Shown piece after piece: positions 27,413 to 37,181 of a DNA stretch of 56,699 nucleotides (its first letter is position 1; each line of letters opens with the position of its first letter). The position numbers were made by a program, and so were the translations under genes. Below the pieces are notes generated by a model, which ran no database searches, was not told where the DNA came from, and was given only the letters and a program-made list of their open reading frames with translations. Origin of the DNA: Salibacterium aidingense DSM 18341 (lineage in GTDB: Bacteria; Bacillota; Bacilli; Bacillales; Marinococcaceae); NCBI RefSeq assembly GCF_000429685.1, contig NZ_AUCI01000021.1, positions 1 to 56,699 on the forward strand, given 5' to 3'.

Positions 27413-27621
27413 CTTGGGACAAAAGAAGAATGGAATGGGGGAACCACGCGTCTCAAGCCCCGCATCCGAGGGGCCCCAGAATGCGGGGGCAGGCCGGACT
27501 TGGCACAGGAGGCGCCGGTCCGCGGAAACAGAAGGATTTTGACGCAGATACATAGTGATATACAAAAATCCCGAACGATTTATAAAAATTGTTCGGGATT
27601 TTTAATGGTTTTTTGTCCCAG
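27413..27621. repeat. 209-bp element flanked by TGGGACAAAA-type inverted repeats
   Basis: In the 419-base gap between spoVT and yabM, TTGGGACAAAA (27414-27424) faces TTTTGTCCCAG (27611-27621). Between them lie GCCCCGCAT / ATGCGGGGGC (27457-27490), a hairpin with a CACAGGAGG core (27497-27522) and the spoVT terminator. No gene is visible. CTGGGACAAAA-like intergenic repeats occur in several Firmicutes genomes, so this is probably a dispersed non-coding element. Confidence 0.5.
27564..27603 (-). terminator. bidirectional terminator after spoVT
   Basis: A long stem (AAAAATCCCGAAC with GTTCGGGATTTTT, extended by ATT/AAT) with A- and T-runs on both sides. It works on minus for spoVT and could also stop plus-strand transcription. 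Confidence 0.85.
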
Positions 27622-27721
27622 TCTCTTTTTCAAGGCCATACTTCATGGAAATACGCCCTGTATACGGTCAGTAATTTTATCTTCCATGAGCAGCAAGGCT
27701 CTATGTGCTGTTTAATGATTA

Positions 27722-28261
27722 TTATTGCTCCATTTGTCTGGCTAAAAATCCAGCTGCTGTTTCCAGCAGTTTCCCTGATATCGCTTCATCGACCTTATCT
27801 TCTTTTGCGATCATGACCACTGCTCCAATCGGGTCCCCGTTTGCAATAATGGGAGCTATTCCATACCCTTTCATTGTTTCTTCATGATCACTGACAATAT
27901 TGTAATCTCCTTTACTGGAAGTGACCTTGGTTTGGCGCTCTGTAATAGCTTCTTCTACAATCCGCCCAATGCTCTTATTGGCATAATCCTTTTTCACACC
28001 ACCGGATACGGCAATATACGTATCACGATCCGCTACTAATACAGGGTGATGCAGCGTGTCATATAATGCTTCGGCATATTCTTTAGCAAAATCACCAAGT
28101 TCCGAAATGGGGGAGTATTTCTTTAGAATAACTTCTCCATCCCGGTCCACAAAGATTTCCAGAGGGTCTCCTTCTCTAATACGTAAGGTGCGGCGGATTT
28201 CTTTTGGAATAACCACTCTTCCTAAATCATCAATTCGACGAACAATACCAGTTGCTTTCAT
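27722..28261 (-). CDS. spoVT: stage V sporulation protein T, AbrB-type regulator
   Basis: Forespore transcription factor that tunes SigG-dependent genes. Residues 1-50 form the swapped-hairpin DNA-binding domain (TGIVRRIDDLGRVVIPKEIRR), closely similar to AbrB (48510-48794). Residues 55-179 form a GAF-like domain including HPVLVADRDTYIAVSG and MKGYGIAPIIANGDPIGAVVM. From the ATG at 28261 it has 179 residues, as in B. subtilis; longer in-frame starts upstream would add a non-conserved region. A SigG-type promoter lies 130 bases upstream. Confidence 0.96.
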   Translation of the reverse strand: MKATGIVRRIDDLGRVVIPKEIRRTLRIREGDPLEIFVDRDGEVILKKYSPISELGDFAKEYAEALYDTLHHPVLVADRDTYIAVSGGVKKDYANKSIGRIVEEAITERQTKVTSSKGDYNIVSDHEETMKGYGIAPIIANGDPIGAVVMIAKEDKVDEAISGKLLETAAGFLARQMEQ

Positions 28262-28389
28262 CATCTGGAGTTGCCTCCCTTTCTGCTGTTGTTTTTCAAA
28301 AAGATGGATAAGAGACATCAATAAAGGCTTTTCTTTTCTGGTTTTTTCAATATGCTTAAAAACCCTGCGTCTCTTTCTTGTATTGTGTT

Positions 28390-28419
28390 TATTATCCACC
28401 AGCAGAAAAGAACTATTCA
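28390..28419 (-). promoter_or_regulatory. SigG-type promoter of spoVT
   Basis: On minus, TGAATA (28414-28419), 17 bases, then GATAATA (28390-28396), close to the SigG pattern with -10 CATACTA. spoVT is SigG-dependent in B. subtilis. Confidence 0.5.
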
Positions 28420-28461
28420 TCAGATCTAGAAAAAATTGGACTTGCTCTGAAAAAGATTGCA

Positions 28462-31400
28462 TTAAGAGGTGGTTTCTTCTACTTCCTTTTTGGCTTCGGG
28501 CAGTTTCCCCACTACTATTTCCATTATCTCCAGAAGACGGCGGCTGGACATTTTATGATGATGCACAGCGATTTTAATATTTTGAGCATCTGCCCCAATT
28601 CCTACTTCTCTTCCCAGATCATTCACCATGGCAAACAGTTTGGAACCATCCATCGACTGGCTCGTTCGCTCTTTAAGAAGGATGGTAGTTTTCCCGGCTT
28701 CCTGGGTGATGGACTCCACTCCATTTTCTTTTGCCAGCAGTTTTACCTTAGACAAGGCAAACAAATCTGCAGTCTCCTGCGGATACTCTCCAAACCTATC
28801 GATCATTTCATCCTGCAGGTCATGCAGGTCTTCCAGCGTCTCAAGGCCTTTAAACCGTTTGTACATTTCGATCTTTTGCTTCGAATCATTAATATAACTT
28901 TCAGGGATGTAGGCGTCCATTCTCACGTCCATTTCCATTTCCGGTTCCTGCTCTTTTGGAGCCTCCCCTTTTTGTTCCTCTATGGCTTCTTTCAGCATTT
29001 CAGAATACAAATCAAATCCTACAGATTCAATAAACCCATGCTGTTCAGCTCCCAAAAGGTTTCCTGTGCCTCGGATCGATAAATCACGCATCGCAATTTT
29101 AAAGCCGGAACCCAGTTCCGTAAATTCTTTAATCGCCTGCAGGCGTTTTTCCGCAATTTCTGTTAATATTTTATCCCGCTGATAGGTAAAGTAAGCATAG
29201 GCGACCCGGTTGGAACGGCCCACCCTGCCTCTGATTTGGTAAAGCTGGGATAATCCCATCTTGTCCGCATTGTAGATAATCAGCGTATTAACATTAGGAA
29301 TATCGACCCCAGTCTCTATAATTGTTGTAGTTACCAGCACATCCTTGTTCCCTTCAAGAAAATCAATCATAACGGATTCCAGTTCCTGTTCATTCATTTG
29401 ACCGTGAGCATAAGCAACTTCAGCATCCGGGACAAGCATCGAGACCTGGTCAGCCATCCGGCTGATATCATCCACCCGGTTGTAAAGAAGGTAGACCTGC
29501 CCGCCCCGGCTTAATTCTCTCTCTACCGCTTCTTTGACCAGGGATGAATTATAATCCATGACATAGGTCTGTACCGGAAACCTGTTTTCAGGAGGGGTTT
29601 CAATCACTGATAAATCTCGTACTCCGAGCATGGACATATGCAGCGTCCTTGGAATAGGTGTAGCAGTCAGGGTCAGTACATCAATATTCGCTTTCAACTG
29701 TTTGATTTTCTCTTTGTGGGTCACACCGAAACGCTGCTCCTCGTCGACGATAAGCAGCCCTAAATCTTTAAATGTTATGTCTTTGGACAATACCCGGTGG
29801 GTGCCTACCACAATGTCAAGCCCCCCTGTTTTCAACCCCTTAATGGTATCACTCTGCTGTTTGCGGGTCCGGAAACGGCTCAGCATACCGATATTAATTG
29901 GATAATCCGCAAAACGTTCCGTTAACGTATCAAAATGCTGCTGGGCAAGAATGGTGGTCGGCACCAGCATTGCCACCTGTTTTCCATCCAGAATGGCTTT
30001 AAAGGCAGCGCGGATGGCCACCTCTGTTTTTCCATAACCTACATCCCCGCAAAGCAGCCGGTCCATCGGACGTTCCCGTTCCATATCTGCTTTTATTTCC
30101 TGAATCGCCTTTAATTGGTCCTCCGTTTCCTGATAGGAAAAGGAGTCGGCAAACGCCTGTTCCTCTTCTTCATGATTAGCAAAAGCATGCCCTTTGGAAG
30201 CTTCCCTGGCAGAGTACAGCTTTATTAAATCATCAGCAATATCCTTTACAGAGGATTCTACTTTACGTTTCACCTTTTTCCATTCTGACCCGCCAAGAGC
30301 ATGTACTTTCGGCTCCTTATCCTCTGAGGCTACATATTTCTGGACAAGGTCAATCTGTTCCACCGGCACATACAGTTTATCATTGCCGCGGTAGGAAATA
30401 TTTAAATAGTCCTGGTGCACGCCGTTTACTTCCAGCGTTTCAATCCCCAAATACTTACCGATCCCGTGATTCACGTGAACCACCAGATCTCCGATTTTTA
30501 ATTCAGAATAACTTTTAATTCGTTCTGCATTAGACAGCTTTTGACGCCGTTGTGTCCTGTTGATTTTTTTCGTAAACGTTTCCTCTTCGGTAATGACAGC
30601 TATTTTTTCCATCGGGAGTTCAAACCCACTGTTCAGCTGCCCCTGTATAATAGACGGTCTGGCCGTGGTAAACGGACCTTCTCTGTCCATTTTGTCCGCT
30701 TCCATATCGTAGTCATAGAGGACATTCTGTAATTTTTGTACGCGGTCCTCATCTCCTGCAACAAAAACCACCGTGTAGTTGTCTTTCTGCCAGCGGTCCA
30801 TCTCGTTTTTTAAGACGTGCATCTGGCCGTGGAACTGCTGCATTGCCTTACATTGAATGTTTGCTATATTCTGCGGCTGAATTGACGGAATGTTTCTCAA
30901 AAACAAGGAAAAATAAATTCTAGGATGATTTTTTTCCTTGAATAAATCATGAAATGGCACGGATATCGAAATATCATGAGGGATTTCCCCTTGTTCTAAT
31001 ACGGCCGTGGCCCATTCGGCTTCCTCTTTATCCAGACTTTCCGCCATGTCCTGCACTCTGCTGATTTCATCAAGAAACAAGACGGTATTTTCCGAAAAAT
31101 AAGATAACAGGGTGGCCGGCTGCTCATAAAAGTACTGCATATACTTGTAAATTCCCTGAAACCTGGAGTGCTCCCGCAGCTGTTCTTTTTCATAACCCAG
31201 ATAGGACTGCAGCTTTTCCTTCACTTCTTTGTCTTTTACACTATTTAACGTGGCAGACAAGGAGTCTTCGAGTTGAGCCGCAGCTTTATCAAAATGTTCC
31301 GGGTATAAAATCGTTTCCTGAGCCGGGCCGATCCATATTTCCTGGAGCTGATCCAGCGAACGCTGATCTTCTGCCTGAAAATACCGAAGGGAATCGACTT

Positions 31401-31995
31401 CCGTATCAAACAGTTCAATTCGTACGGGATGCTCTTCTGTTAGAGAATAAATGTCAATAATTCCGCCCCGCACGCTGAATTCTCCAGGAGCCGAAACCAT
31501 ATCCGCCCTCTGGTATCCGAGAGAAATTAAGTGAGGGATAAAGGTATCCAGATGAATATCTTCTCCCTGTTTTACAGGAAGCTGGGACGCTTTCCAGGTG
31601 TCGACCGGCGGCAGCAGTCTCCGCAGCCCGGCCACCGGGGCGATAACAATGCCGTTAAAATCTTTCATTAATTGATTAAGGACTTCTATACGCTGCGCCC
31701 GCATTTCCGGACTTGCTGTAGCTATTTCGGAAGAAATAAGCTCATTGACCGGGTACAAATAAACATCGTGGTCTGTTAAATCAATCAGATCTTCATAGAG
31801 CTTCTGCGCCTGAAACAGAGTGTGTGTAACAATCAGCTGCGGACGATCTATTTCTGCTTTCGTCAAAGACATGAAAAATGTTCGGGCTGAGCCGCTCAAA
31901 CCCGCAACCAGCTGCTCTCTCATGCCGTGATTTATTCCTTCTAACACCGCTTTCACATGTTCGTTATCAGCCAGGGCTTTCTGCAATCCCTTCAT
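28462..31995 (-). CDS. mfd: transcription-repair coupling factor
   Basis: DNA translocase that removes stalled RNA polymerase at lesions and recruits UvrA. Order: UvrB-like domains D1-D2 (residues 1-350), a linker, the RNA polymerase-interacting CarD-like domain (IGDLVVHVNHGIGKYLGIETL, about 490-510), then the helicase with Walker A GDVGYGKTEVA (about 645), DEEQRFGV (Walker B, DEEQ box), TATPIPRTLHMSMLG, RGRVGRSNR, and the C-terminal TRCF domain. About 1177 residues. The ATG at 31995 lies ten bases after GAAGGAGG and aligns with B. subtilis Mfd. Confidence 0.98.
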   Translation of the reverse strand: MKGLQKALADNEHVKAVLEGINHGMREQLVAGLSGSARTFFMSLTKAEIDRPQLIVTHTLFQAQKLYEDLIDLTDHDVYLYPVNELISSEIATASPEMRAQRIEVLNQLMKDFNGIVIAPVAGLRRLLPPVDTWKASQLPVKQGEDIHLDTFIPHLISLGYQRADMVSAPGEFSVRGGIIDIYSLTEEHPVRIELFDTEVDSLRYFQAEDQRSLDQLQEIWIGPAQETILYPEHFDKAAAQLEDSLSATLNSVKDKEVKEKLQSYLGYEKEQLREHSRFQGIYKYMQYFYEQPATLLSYFSENTVLFLDEISRVQDMAESLDKEEAEWATAVLEQGEIPHDISISVPFHDLFKEKNHPRIYFSLFLRNIPSIQPQNIANIQCKAMQQFHGQMHVLKNEMDRWQKDNYTVVFVAGDEDRVQKLQNVLYDYDMEADKMDREGPFTTARPSIIQGQLNSGFELPMEKIAVITEEETFTKKINRTQRRQKLSNAERIKSYSELKIGDLVVHVNHGIGKYLGIETLEVNGVHQDYLNISYRGNDKLYVPVEQIDLVQKYVASEDKEPKVHALGGSEWKKVKRKVESSVKDIADDLIKLYSAREASKGHAFANHEEEEQAFADSFSYQETEDQLKAIQEIKADMERERPMDRLLCGDVGYGKTEVAIRAAFKAILDGKQVAMLVPTTILAQQHFDTLTERFADYPINIGMLSRFRTRKQQSDTIKGLKTGGLDIVVGTHRVLSKDITFKDLGLLIVDEEQRFGVTHKEKIKQLKANIDVLTLTATPIPRTLHMSMLGVRDLSVIETPPENRFPVQTYVMDYNSSLVKEAVERELSRGGQVYLLYNRVDDISRMADQVSMLVPDAEVAYAHGQMNEQELESVMIDFLEGNKDVLVTTTIIETGVDIPNVNTLIIYNADKMGLSQLYQIRGRVGRSNRVAYAYFTYQRDKILTEIAEKRLQAIKEFTELGSGFKIAMRDLSIRGTGNLLGAEQHGFIESVGFDLYSEMLKEAIEEQKGEAPKEQEPEMEMDVRMDAYIPESYINDSKQKIEMYKRFKGLETLEDLHDLQDEMIDRFGEYPQETADLFALSKVKLLAKENGVESITQEAGKTTILLKERTSQSMDGSKLFAMVNDLGREVGIGADAQNIKIAVHHHKMSSRRLLEIMEIVVGKLPEAKKEVEETTS

Positions 31996-32211
31996 GACTC
32001 TCGTTCCTCCTTCATTCCTTCCCCCGCTTGGTCCGTACCCAAAAAAGCACGTCACTATATCTTTACGCCAATCATAATAACAATTGAACGGATTGAAAAC
32101 ATCTTTTTTACATAGAACGTTTATCCATAGAAAAATGGGCTGGCCTTCTCCATATTATGTGTTCAAGAAGAACCAGACCCCCGTTGTTTATTCTTAACAT
32201 GTTTATAATGT

Positions 32212-32445
32212 CTACTGAATCCATCGGTCTATTTCGTGAAATTGCGGGTTCTGCTCGAGCGCTTCTTCACAATGCTCACAGGTAACCCTCACATGAATAT
32301 GACCATCCGATCCGTAGTGAATAATCTGCTGCTGTTCTTCGTCGGAGAGTTGATGAAATCCCAGACGGGGCGACACCAGCAGCTCTTCCTCTTCCAATGT
32401 CCCTACCGATGTGCCGCAGTGCCTGCAATAATAACAAATAGCCAT
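32212..32445 (-). CDS. fin: anti-SigF factor Fin
   Basis: A 77-residue protein of the Fin (YabK) family, which in B. subtilis inhibits SigF and helps the switch to SigG in the forespore. Two CxxC pairs are visible, YYCRHCGT near the N terminus and CEHCEEAL near residue 56, suggesting zinc binding; LGFHQLSDEE is the conserved middle part. The ribosome site is weak. It sits between pth and mfd, as in B. subtilis. Confidence 0.9.
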   Translation of the reverse strand: MAICYYCRHCGTSVGTLEEEELLVSPRLGFHQLSDEEQQQIIHYGSDGHIHVRVTCEHCEEALEQNPQFHEIDRWIQ

Positions 32446-32521
32446 AACGATGCCCCATTTTTAAAAGGTATTTTCCTTTTATAGTATAGGCGGCACTGCA
32501 TTATACTATACGGAGGCAAGG

Positions 32522-33085
32522 TTAATTTTTCCTGTTATATTCATTCATTACTTCTGCAAACGGAGCAGAGAGCCATGATTCCGCAGCCCGGGCCGAGAGC
32601 TGAATGGACTCTTCTACTTTCTTTTTTTCTTCCGGTGTAAAGGTACCCAGTACATGAGAAATAACGGAATCCCCCGGCTCAGGATGCCCGATTCCAATTC
32701 GGATCCTCTTAAAATCCCTGGTGCCAAGATCATGAAAGATAGATTTCAATCCGTTATGCCCTCCGTGTCCCCCTTTTATTCGAATACGAAGAGAACCGGG
32801 CTCTAGATCAAGATCATCATAGATGACGAGCAGATTCTCCGCTGGAATTTGATAAAAATCCATAAGCGGCTGCAGGGCTTCTCCGGAAAGGTTCATGAAA
32901 GTGAGTGGTTTCACCAGATAAATTTTCTCCCCATCTGCAAAGGTTTCGGCAATCTGGCTTTTTTTCTCTTTTTTCCAGGATACACGCAGGCTTTCAGAAA
33001 GCTTGTCCACTGCCTGAAAACCGACGTTATGCCGTGTTTTCTCATAGTTACGTCCAGGGTTGCCAAGACCAGCGATAACCTTCAT
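32522..33085 (-). CDS. pth: peptidyl-tRNA hydrolase
   Basis: Releases peptides from prematurely dropped peptidyl-tRNA. Family marks are GLGNPGRNYEKTRHNVGF (catalytic His about residue 19), VKPLTFMNLSG (Asn about 66), VIYDDLDLEPG with the catalytic Asp, and GGHGGHNGLKSI. From the ATG at 33085 it has 187 residues, as in B. subtilis Pth (SpoVC); an in-frame ATG further upstream lies before the GGAAGGGGGG ribosome site. The 190-base gap before it shows no gene. Confidence 0.97.
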   Translation of the reverse strand: MKVIAGLGNPGRNYEKTRHNVGFQAVDKLSESLRVSWKKEKKSQIAETFADGEKIYLVKPLTFMNLSGEALQPLMDFYQIPAENLLVIYDDLDLEPGSLRIRIKGGHGGHNGLKSIFHDLGTRDFKRIRIGIGHPEPGDSVISHVLGTFTPEEKKKVEESIQLSARAAESWLSAPFAEVMNEYNRKN

Positions 33086-33278
33086 GTTCCGCCCCCCTTC
33101 CTTTATAAGCTTGTTTTTCATTATGCAGGGGCCAAACATCCGTACCCCCCAGCTTCCATCTCGTCAGCGGGAGTTTAGGCGGCGGCTGCCCCGATGGCCC
33201 TGGCCGCAGCAGCAGGAAGCTGCAAATTCAGCCTTTATCAAAAAGTTCCCGATTGAAGTTTCACCTTACGCATCACAG

Positions 33279-33314
33279 TAAAAAGGCATAACCGAATCAC
33301 GGCTATACCTTTTC
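33279..33314 (-). terminator. intrinsic terminator after rplY
   Basis: On minus an imperfect stem AAAGGTATAGCCG / CGGTTATGCCTTT followed by TTTTTA. Confidence 0.75.
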
Positions 33315-33323
33315 GTGCAAGTG

Positions 33324-33983
33324 TTATTCTTCTTCGGATTCGCTCTTTTCCCCTTCGCCGCCGGCGTCTTGACTATCGTCAGCTTCCACCAGCTCGGGCT
33401 CCTGTTCTTCTTCCTCGGATTCTTCGGCCTGCTCCGGCGGCTGCACCGTAACGACTGTTTCTTCCGGTTCATTGACAAATTCAAACGCCTTGCCGGAAGT
33501 CAGATCTCCGATTTGTACCGAGTCCCCGACACCCAGTTCGGAAATATCTACTGTAATTTCCTCCGGAATATCGGTAGGCAGGGCTCGTACCGTAATGTTG
33601 TAAAGAAGCGGAGATAAAATGCCTCCTTCTTTTTCGCCAGGGGCATCTCCCACTAGATTGACAGAAACCTCTGCTTCCATTTCCGATTTCAGGTCTACTT
33701 CAAAGAAATCAATGTGTACGAGATAGTCTTTAATAGGGTCCACCTGAACATCGTGCACGATCACTTTATGCTTGTCCGATTCACCTTCTACGTCTAATTC
33801 AATAATACCGTTCCGTCCTACTTCACGAATGGTCTTTATAAAAGTGATATTAGGAACGGAAACCGGTGTACTTTCCGTGTCTTTTCCGTACAGAACAGCA
33901 GGTACGTATCCATTGGTACGCAGCTTTTTCGATGCGGATTTTCTAAGATCCGTACGCGTGCTGGCTTCGAGAACTGTAGCCAT
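33324..33983 (-). CDS. rplY: ribosomal protein bL25 (general stress protein Ctc type)
   Basis: Two-domain bL25/TL5 family protein that binds 5S rRNA. The N-terminal domain (residues 1-92: RTDLRKSASKKLRTNGYVPAVLYG, VQVDPIKDYLVHIDF) is the L25 fold; the C-terminal beta domain includes NITVRALPTDIPEEITVDIS. 219 residues, ending in about 40 residues of nearly pure Glu, Asp, Ser and Gln. In B. subtilis ctc is SigB-controlled; here the visible promoter is SigA-like and I see no SigB pattern. It follows prs. Confidence 0.95.
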   Translation of the reverse strand: MATVLEASTRTDLRKSASKKLRTNGYVPAVLYGKDTESTPVSVPNITFIKTIREVGRNGIIELDVEGESDKHKVIVHDVQVDPIKDYLVHIDFFEVDLKSEMEAEVSVNLVGDAPGEKEGGILSPLLYNITVRALPTDIPEEITVDISELGVGDSVQIGDLTSGKAFEFVNEPEETVVTVQPPEQAEESEEEEQEPELVEADDSQDAGGEGEKSESEEE

Positions 33984-34047
33984 AGTTGATTCACCTCGTT
34001 ATATTATCTTGATAGGGTATTCCTTCTTCAAACCCACCTGAGAAGGG

Positions 34048-34076
34048 ATTATACCATTACAGAAAACAGAAATCAA
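34048..34076 (-). promoter_or_regulatory. SigA-type promoter of rplY
   Basis: On minus, TTGATT (34071-34076), 17 bases, TATAAT (34048-34053), just after the prs stop codon. Confidence 0.65.
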
Positions 34077-34097
34077 GTTCCTGAAAGCTCTGAGCGG

Positions 34098-35048
34098 TTA
34101 TTCAAACAGCGTGCTCACCGATGTCTGTTCGTGCACACGAATAATAGCTTCAGCAATCAGCGGAGCAACAGAGAGCTGCGTAATCTTTTCAATGTTTTTT
34201 TCCTCCGGGAGGGCTATGGTATTTGTCACAGCCAGTTCCTGAATGTTTGAGTTTTCGATGCGCTCGATGGCCGGTCCCGATAAAACAGGATGAGTACTGC
34301 AGGCATAGACAGCTTCTGCTCCTTTTTCCAGCAGGGCGTCCGCTGCCAGTGTCATTGTCCCGGCCGTGTCTATAATATCATCGACAATAATCGCTGTTTT
34401 TCCTTCCACGTCGCCAATAATATTCATTACTTCAGAAACATTTGGTTTCGGGCGGCGTTTATCAATAATTGCAATCGGTGCCTTTAGACGATCCGCCATT
34501 TTTCTCGCACGTACCACTCCGCCATGATCCGGGGATACAATGACTGTATCTTCTACTCCTTTATCCTGGAAATGCTTCGATAATATCGGTTCTCCGAGAA
34601 GCTGGTCTACTGGTATATCGAAAAAACCCTGGATCTGGGAAGCATGCAGATCGACACTGAGCACCCTGGTGGCCCCGGCTTTTTCGATCAAATTCGCCAC
34701 TAATTTTGAAGTGATCGGTTCTCTTGATCTTGCCTTCCGATCCTGACGAGCATACCCGTAGTAAGGGATCACGACGTTAATGGTGGCTGCAGATGCTCTT
34801 TTCATCGCATCGATCATAATCAGAAGCTCCATCAGGTGTTCATTGGCAGGATCGGAGGTAGACTGCACGAGAAATACATCGCACCCCCGGATGCTTTCTT
34901 CAATATTTACCTGTATTTCCCCGTCGCTGAATCGCTTAATTGAACTTTTTCCCATTTCAACCCCGATTTGATTGGTCACCTCATGCGTAAGATCAGGGTT
35001 TGAATTGAGGGTGAACACCTTCAAGTATGGATCGTCATAAATTGGCAT
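34098..35048 (-). CDS. prs: ribose-phosphate pyrophosphokinase (PRPP synthase)
   Basis: Makes PRPP from ribose 5-phosphate and ATP, feeding purine, pyrimidine, His and Trp synthesis. Class I marks: [33 protein letters not shown], the catalytic flexible loop IDKRRPKPN (about 195-203), and the PRPP loop [12 protein letters not shown] (about 217-228). 316 residues. It follows glmU by 24 bases with a GGAGGG site, as the second gene of the glmU-prs operon. Confidence 0.98.
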   Translation of the reverse strand: MPIYDDPYLKVFTLNSNPDLTHEVTNQIGVEMGKSSIKRFSDGEIQVNIEESIRGCDVFLVQSTSDPANEHLMELLIMIDAMKRASAATINVVIPYYGYARQDRKARSREPITSKLVANLIEKAGATRVLSVDLHASQIQGFFDIPVDQLLGEPILSKHFQDKGVEDTVIVSPDHGGVVRARKMADRLKAPIAIIDKRRPKPNVSEVMNIIGDVEGKTAIIVDDIIDTAGTMTLAADALLEKGAEAVYACSTHPVLSGPAIERIENSNIQELAVTNTIALPEEKNIEKITQLSVAPLIAEAIIRVHEQTSVSTLFE

Positions 35049-35072
35049 GAAATATTCCCTCCGTCAAAATAA

Positions 35073-36443
35073 TTATAATTCCTCTTTATTCTTTACGTAA
35101 CCCTCTTTATTCGTCTGCCTGGAACGGGCAATCGATAATGCTTTACCCGGTACATCATCTGTAATAGTGGATCCTGCCGCAATATAAGCTCCCTCTCCCA
35201 CTTTCACCGGGGCTACCAGGTTTGCGTTGCAGCCAACAAAGACATCATTTTCAATGGTCGTCAAATATTTCTGTTTTCCATCGTAATTCACGGTAATGGA
35301 GCCGCATCCTAAATTCACCCGTTCTCCTATCTCCGCATCCCCGACGTAACTGAGATGGGACGCTTTGCTCCCTTTTTTAAGCGATGACTTTTTCACTTCG
35401 ACAAAATTGCCGATTTTTACTTCATCCCCAAGCTCCGATTCTGGACGAATATGAGCATACGGGCCGGCTTTTACATTTCTGCCGACATTGCTGTTTGACA
35501 CCACCGACTGACGGATAGAAGTACCTTCCCCAATCCGGCTGTCCGTTATCTCCGTAAAAGGCCCGATGTCACAATGGCTTTCTATCTCTACTTCTCCATG
35601 CAGCATGGTGCCCGGGTGAAGAACGGTATCCGGTTTAAGGACGGCATCGGCAGAGATATAAGTATGATCTGGATCAATAATGGTAACACCCTGCCTCATC
35701 CAGTGTTCATTTGTCCGCTTCTTCATCGCTTTTTCCGCCTGCGATAAAGCAACTCGATCATTTACCCCGATCGTTTCAGAAAAATCAGGAGTCTGCCAGG
35801 CCGATAACGTTTCTCCCTGTGCTTTTAAGATTTCGATGACATCGGGTAGATAATATTCTCCCTGTGCATTATCATTACCAACCTTCGATAAAGCATCAAA
35901 AAGCAATTCATTATCAAAACAATACGTTCCTGTATTAATTTCTTTTACCTGCCGTTCCGTTTCATCGGCATCTTTTTCTTCCACAATTCGAAGTACTCCG
36001 CCCTGCTCGTCTCTGACCACCCGTCCATAGCCGGAGGGATTGTGGGCATAGGCAGTCAGAACTGTGGCTTTGGCTGCCGTTTGTTCATGATGATTCATAA
36101 GCGCCTCGATGGTTTCTGCCCGGATTAACGGCGTATCGCCGCAAAGAACAACGGTGACCCCTTTTTTATCTTTCAGATGTTCTTTCGTTTGTATGACGGC
36201 GTGACCGGTGCCGAGCTGCTCTTTTTGCAGTACATAAGAAACACGATCGCCTATATGCTGTTTCACTGCATCGGCACCGTGTCCTATTACCGTTACAATT
36301 TCATTCAGCCCCGCCTTCGTCACCTGATCAACAACATGTTCAACCATTGGTTTTCCGCACACAGGATGAAGTACTTTATACAAGTCGGATTTCATTCGTT
36401 TCCCTTGACCAGCGGCCAATATTACCGCGTAACGATTGTTCAT
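35073..36443 (-). CDS. glmU: bifunctional GlmU: glucosamine-1-P acetyltransferase / UDP-GlcNAc pyrophosphorylase
   Basis: Last two steps to UDP-GlcNAc for cell wall synthesis. The N-terminal uridyltransferase (residues 1-230) opens with [17 protein letters not shown] and includes the metal Asp in LCGDTPLI. From about 250 the left-handed parallel beta-helix acetyltransferase repeats follow ([47 protein letters not shown]). 456 residues. In B. subtilis it is called gcaD. Separated from spoVG by 260 bases with a good terminator. Confidence 0.98.
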   Translation of the reverse strand: MNNRYAVILAAGQGKRMKSDLYKVLHPVCGKPMVEHVVDQVTKAGLNEIVTVIGHGADAVKQHIGDRVSYVLQKEQLGTGHAVIQTKEHLKDKKGVTVVLCGDTPLIRAETIEALMNHHEQTAAKATVLTAYAHNPSGYGRVVRDEQGGVLRIVEEKDADETERQVKEINTGTYCFDNELLFDALSKVGNDNAQGEYYLPDVIEILKAQGETLSAWQTPDFSETIGVNDRVALSQAEKAMKKRTNEHWMRQGVTIIDPDHTYISADAVLKPDTVLHPGTMLHGEVEIESHCDIGPFTEITDSRIGEGTSIRQSVVSNSNVGRNVKAGPYAHIRPESELGDEVKIGNFVEVKKSSLKKGSKASHLSYVGDAEIGERVNLGCGSITVNYDGKQKYLTTIENDVFVGCNANLVAPVKVGEGAYIAAGSTITDDVPGKALSIARSRQTNKEGYVKNKEEL

Positions 36444-36565
36444 TACTCATCCTCCACTTACCGTTTTTCCATTACGAATATATCCTAAAACCCTTCATAT
36501 TTCAAGGAAAGTCCTTAGATTATCCCCTGGTATGTACCTGGAATATAATTCAAGTAAGACAAGAC

Positions 36566-36606
36566 ACAAAAATCAGGCGGTCGCCACTATAACACAGACC
36601 GCCTGA
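36566..36606 (-). terminator. intrinsic terminator after spoVG
   Basis: Perfect 10-bp stem TCAGGCGGTC / GACCGCCTGA with a 14-base loop, followed on minus by TTTTTGTG. A smaller AAAGGAG/CTCCTTT hairpin without a good U-tract lies between it and spoVG (36633-36656). Confidence 0.85.
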
Positions 36607-36704
36607 TAACATAAGTATAATAGCTGTAATATAAAGGAGTATTTCCCTTCTCCTTTTTATTTGGGACGCACGGACGACGGCATCAACCGATGTTCCGTTC
36701 TACA

Positions 36705-36998
36705 TTAAGAAGCCCCGGCTTCTTCATATTCTGGTTTTTCAAATTCTCCCTGTCGTTTGTACTCACCCAAAACGGCTGTTTGGATTTTTTCACGGGTCTG
36801 TGACGATATCGGGTGGGCGATGTCTCGAAACTCCCCGTCAGGTGTGCGTTTGCTGGGCATGGCAACAAACAGGCCGTTATTGCCGTCTATCACCCGGATA
36901 TCATGAACAACAAACTCACTGTCAATCGTAATAGACGCGATAGCGCGCATCCGCCCCTCGGTGTTTACCCGACGAAGTCTTACGTCTGTTACTTGCAT
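36705..36998 (-). CDS. spoVG: SpoVG, septum/cortex regulator and RNA/DNA-binding protein
   Basis: A 97-residue SpoVG family protein ([60 protein letters not shown]). In Bacillus it affects sporulation septation, and in other Firmicutes it binds nucleic acids. The ATG at 36998 follows AAGGTGG; this gives exactly the B. subtilis length. A SigH-type promoter lies upstream in an AT-rich region, matching the AbrB/SigH control known in B. subtilis, with AbrB encoded in the same window. Confidence 0.96.
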   Translation of the reverse strand: MQVTDVRLRRVNTEGRMRAIASITIDSEFVVHDIRVIDGNNGLFVAMPSKRTPDGEFRDIAHPISSQTREKIQTAVLGEYKRQGEFEKPEYEEAGAS

Positions 36999-37041
36999 TC
37001 TTTCACCACCTTTTTCCAAATAAAAATACTTCTGCCATACC

Positions 37042-37069
37042 TTTCAACATACAGGGAAGGTTTTCCTTC
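37042..37069 (-). promoter_or_regulatory. SigH-type promoter of spoVG
   Basis: On minus, GAAGGAAAA (37061-37069; pattern RnAGGAwWW), 12 bases, GTTGAAA (37042-37048; pattern RnnGAAT with the last base different). The region just upstream is a run of A and T, as at the B. subtilis spoVG promoter where AbrB binds. Confidence 0.65.
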
Positions 37070-37144
37070 TTTCCAAAGAAAAAAAATAAAATTTTTTTAA
37101 CAAATAGGACGGCAGGCCCTTTTATTGTTATTTGCGATAAGAAA

Positions 37145-37166
37145 TTCCCGCCCTTTCAGGCGGGAA
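37145..37166 (-). terminator. hairpin after ridA, probable weak terminator
   Basis: Perfect 8-bp stem TTCCCGCC / GGCGGGAA with a 6-base loop; the following minus sequence TTTCTTATC is only a weak U-tract. Confidence 0.5.
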
Positions 37167-37181
37167 CCGATGGTAATTCCA

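Noticed and set aside
28378-29082. A 234-codon plus-strand frame opposite mfd and the spoVT leader
   Set aside because: Antisense shadow of mfd; composition typical of reverse-complement coding sequence.
33984-34097. SigB promoter for rplY (ctc), expected from B. subtilis
   Set aside because: A GTTTGA word is present on minus but no GGGTAT at the right distance; a SigA promoter explains the gene.
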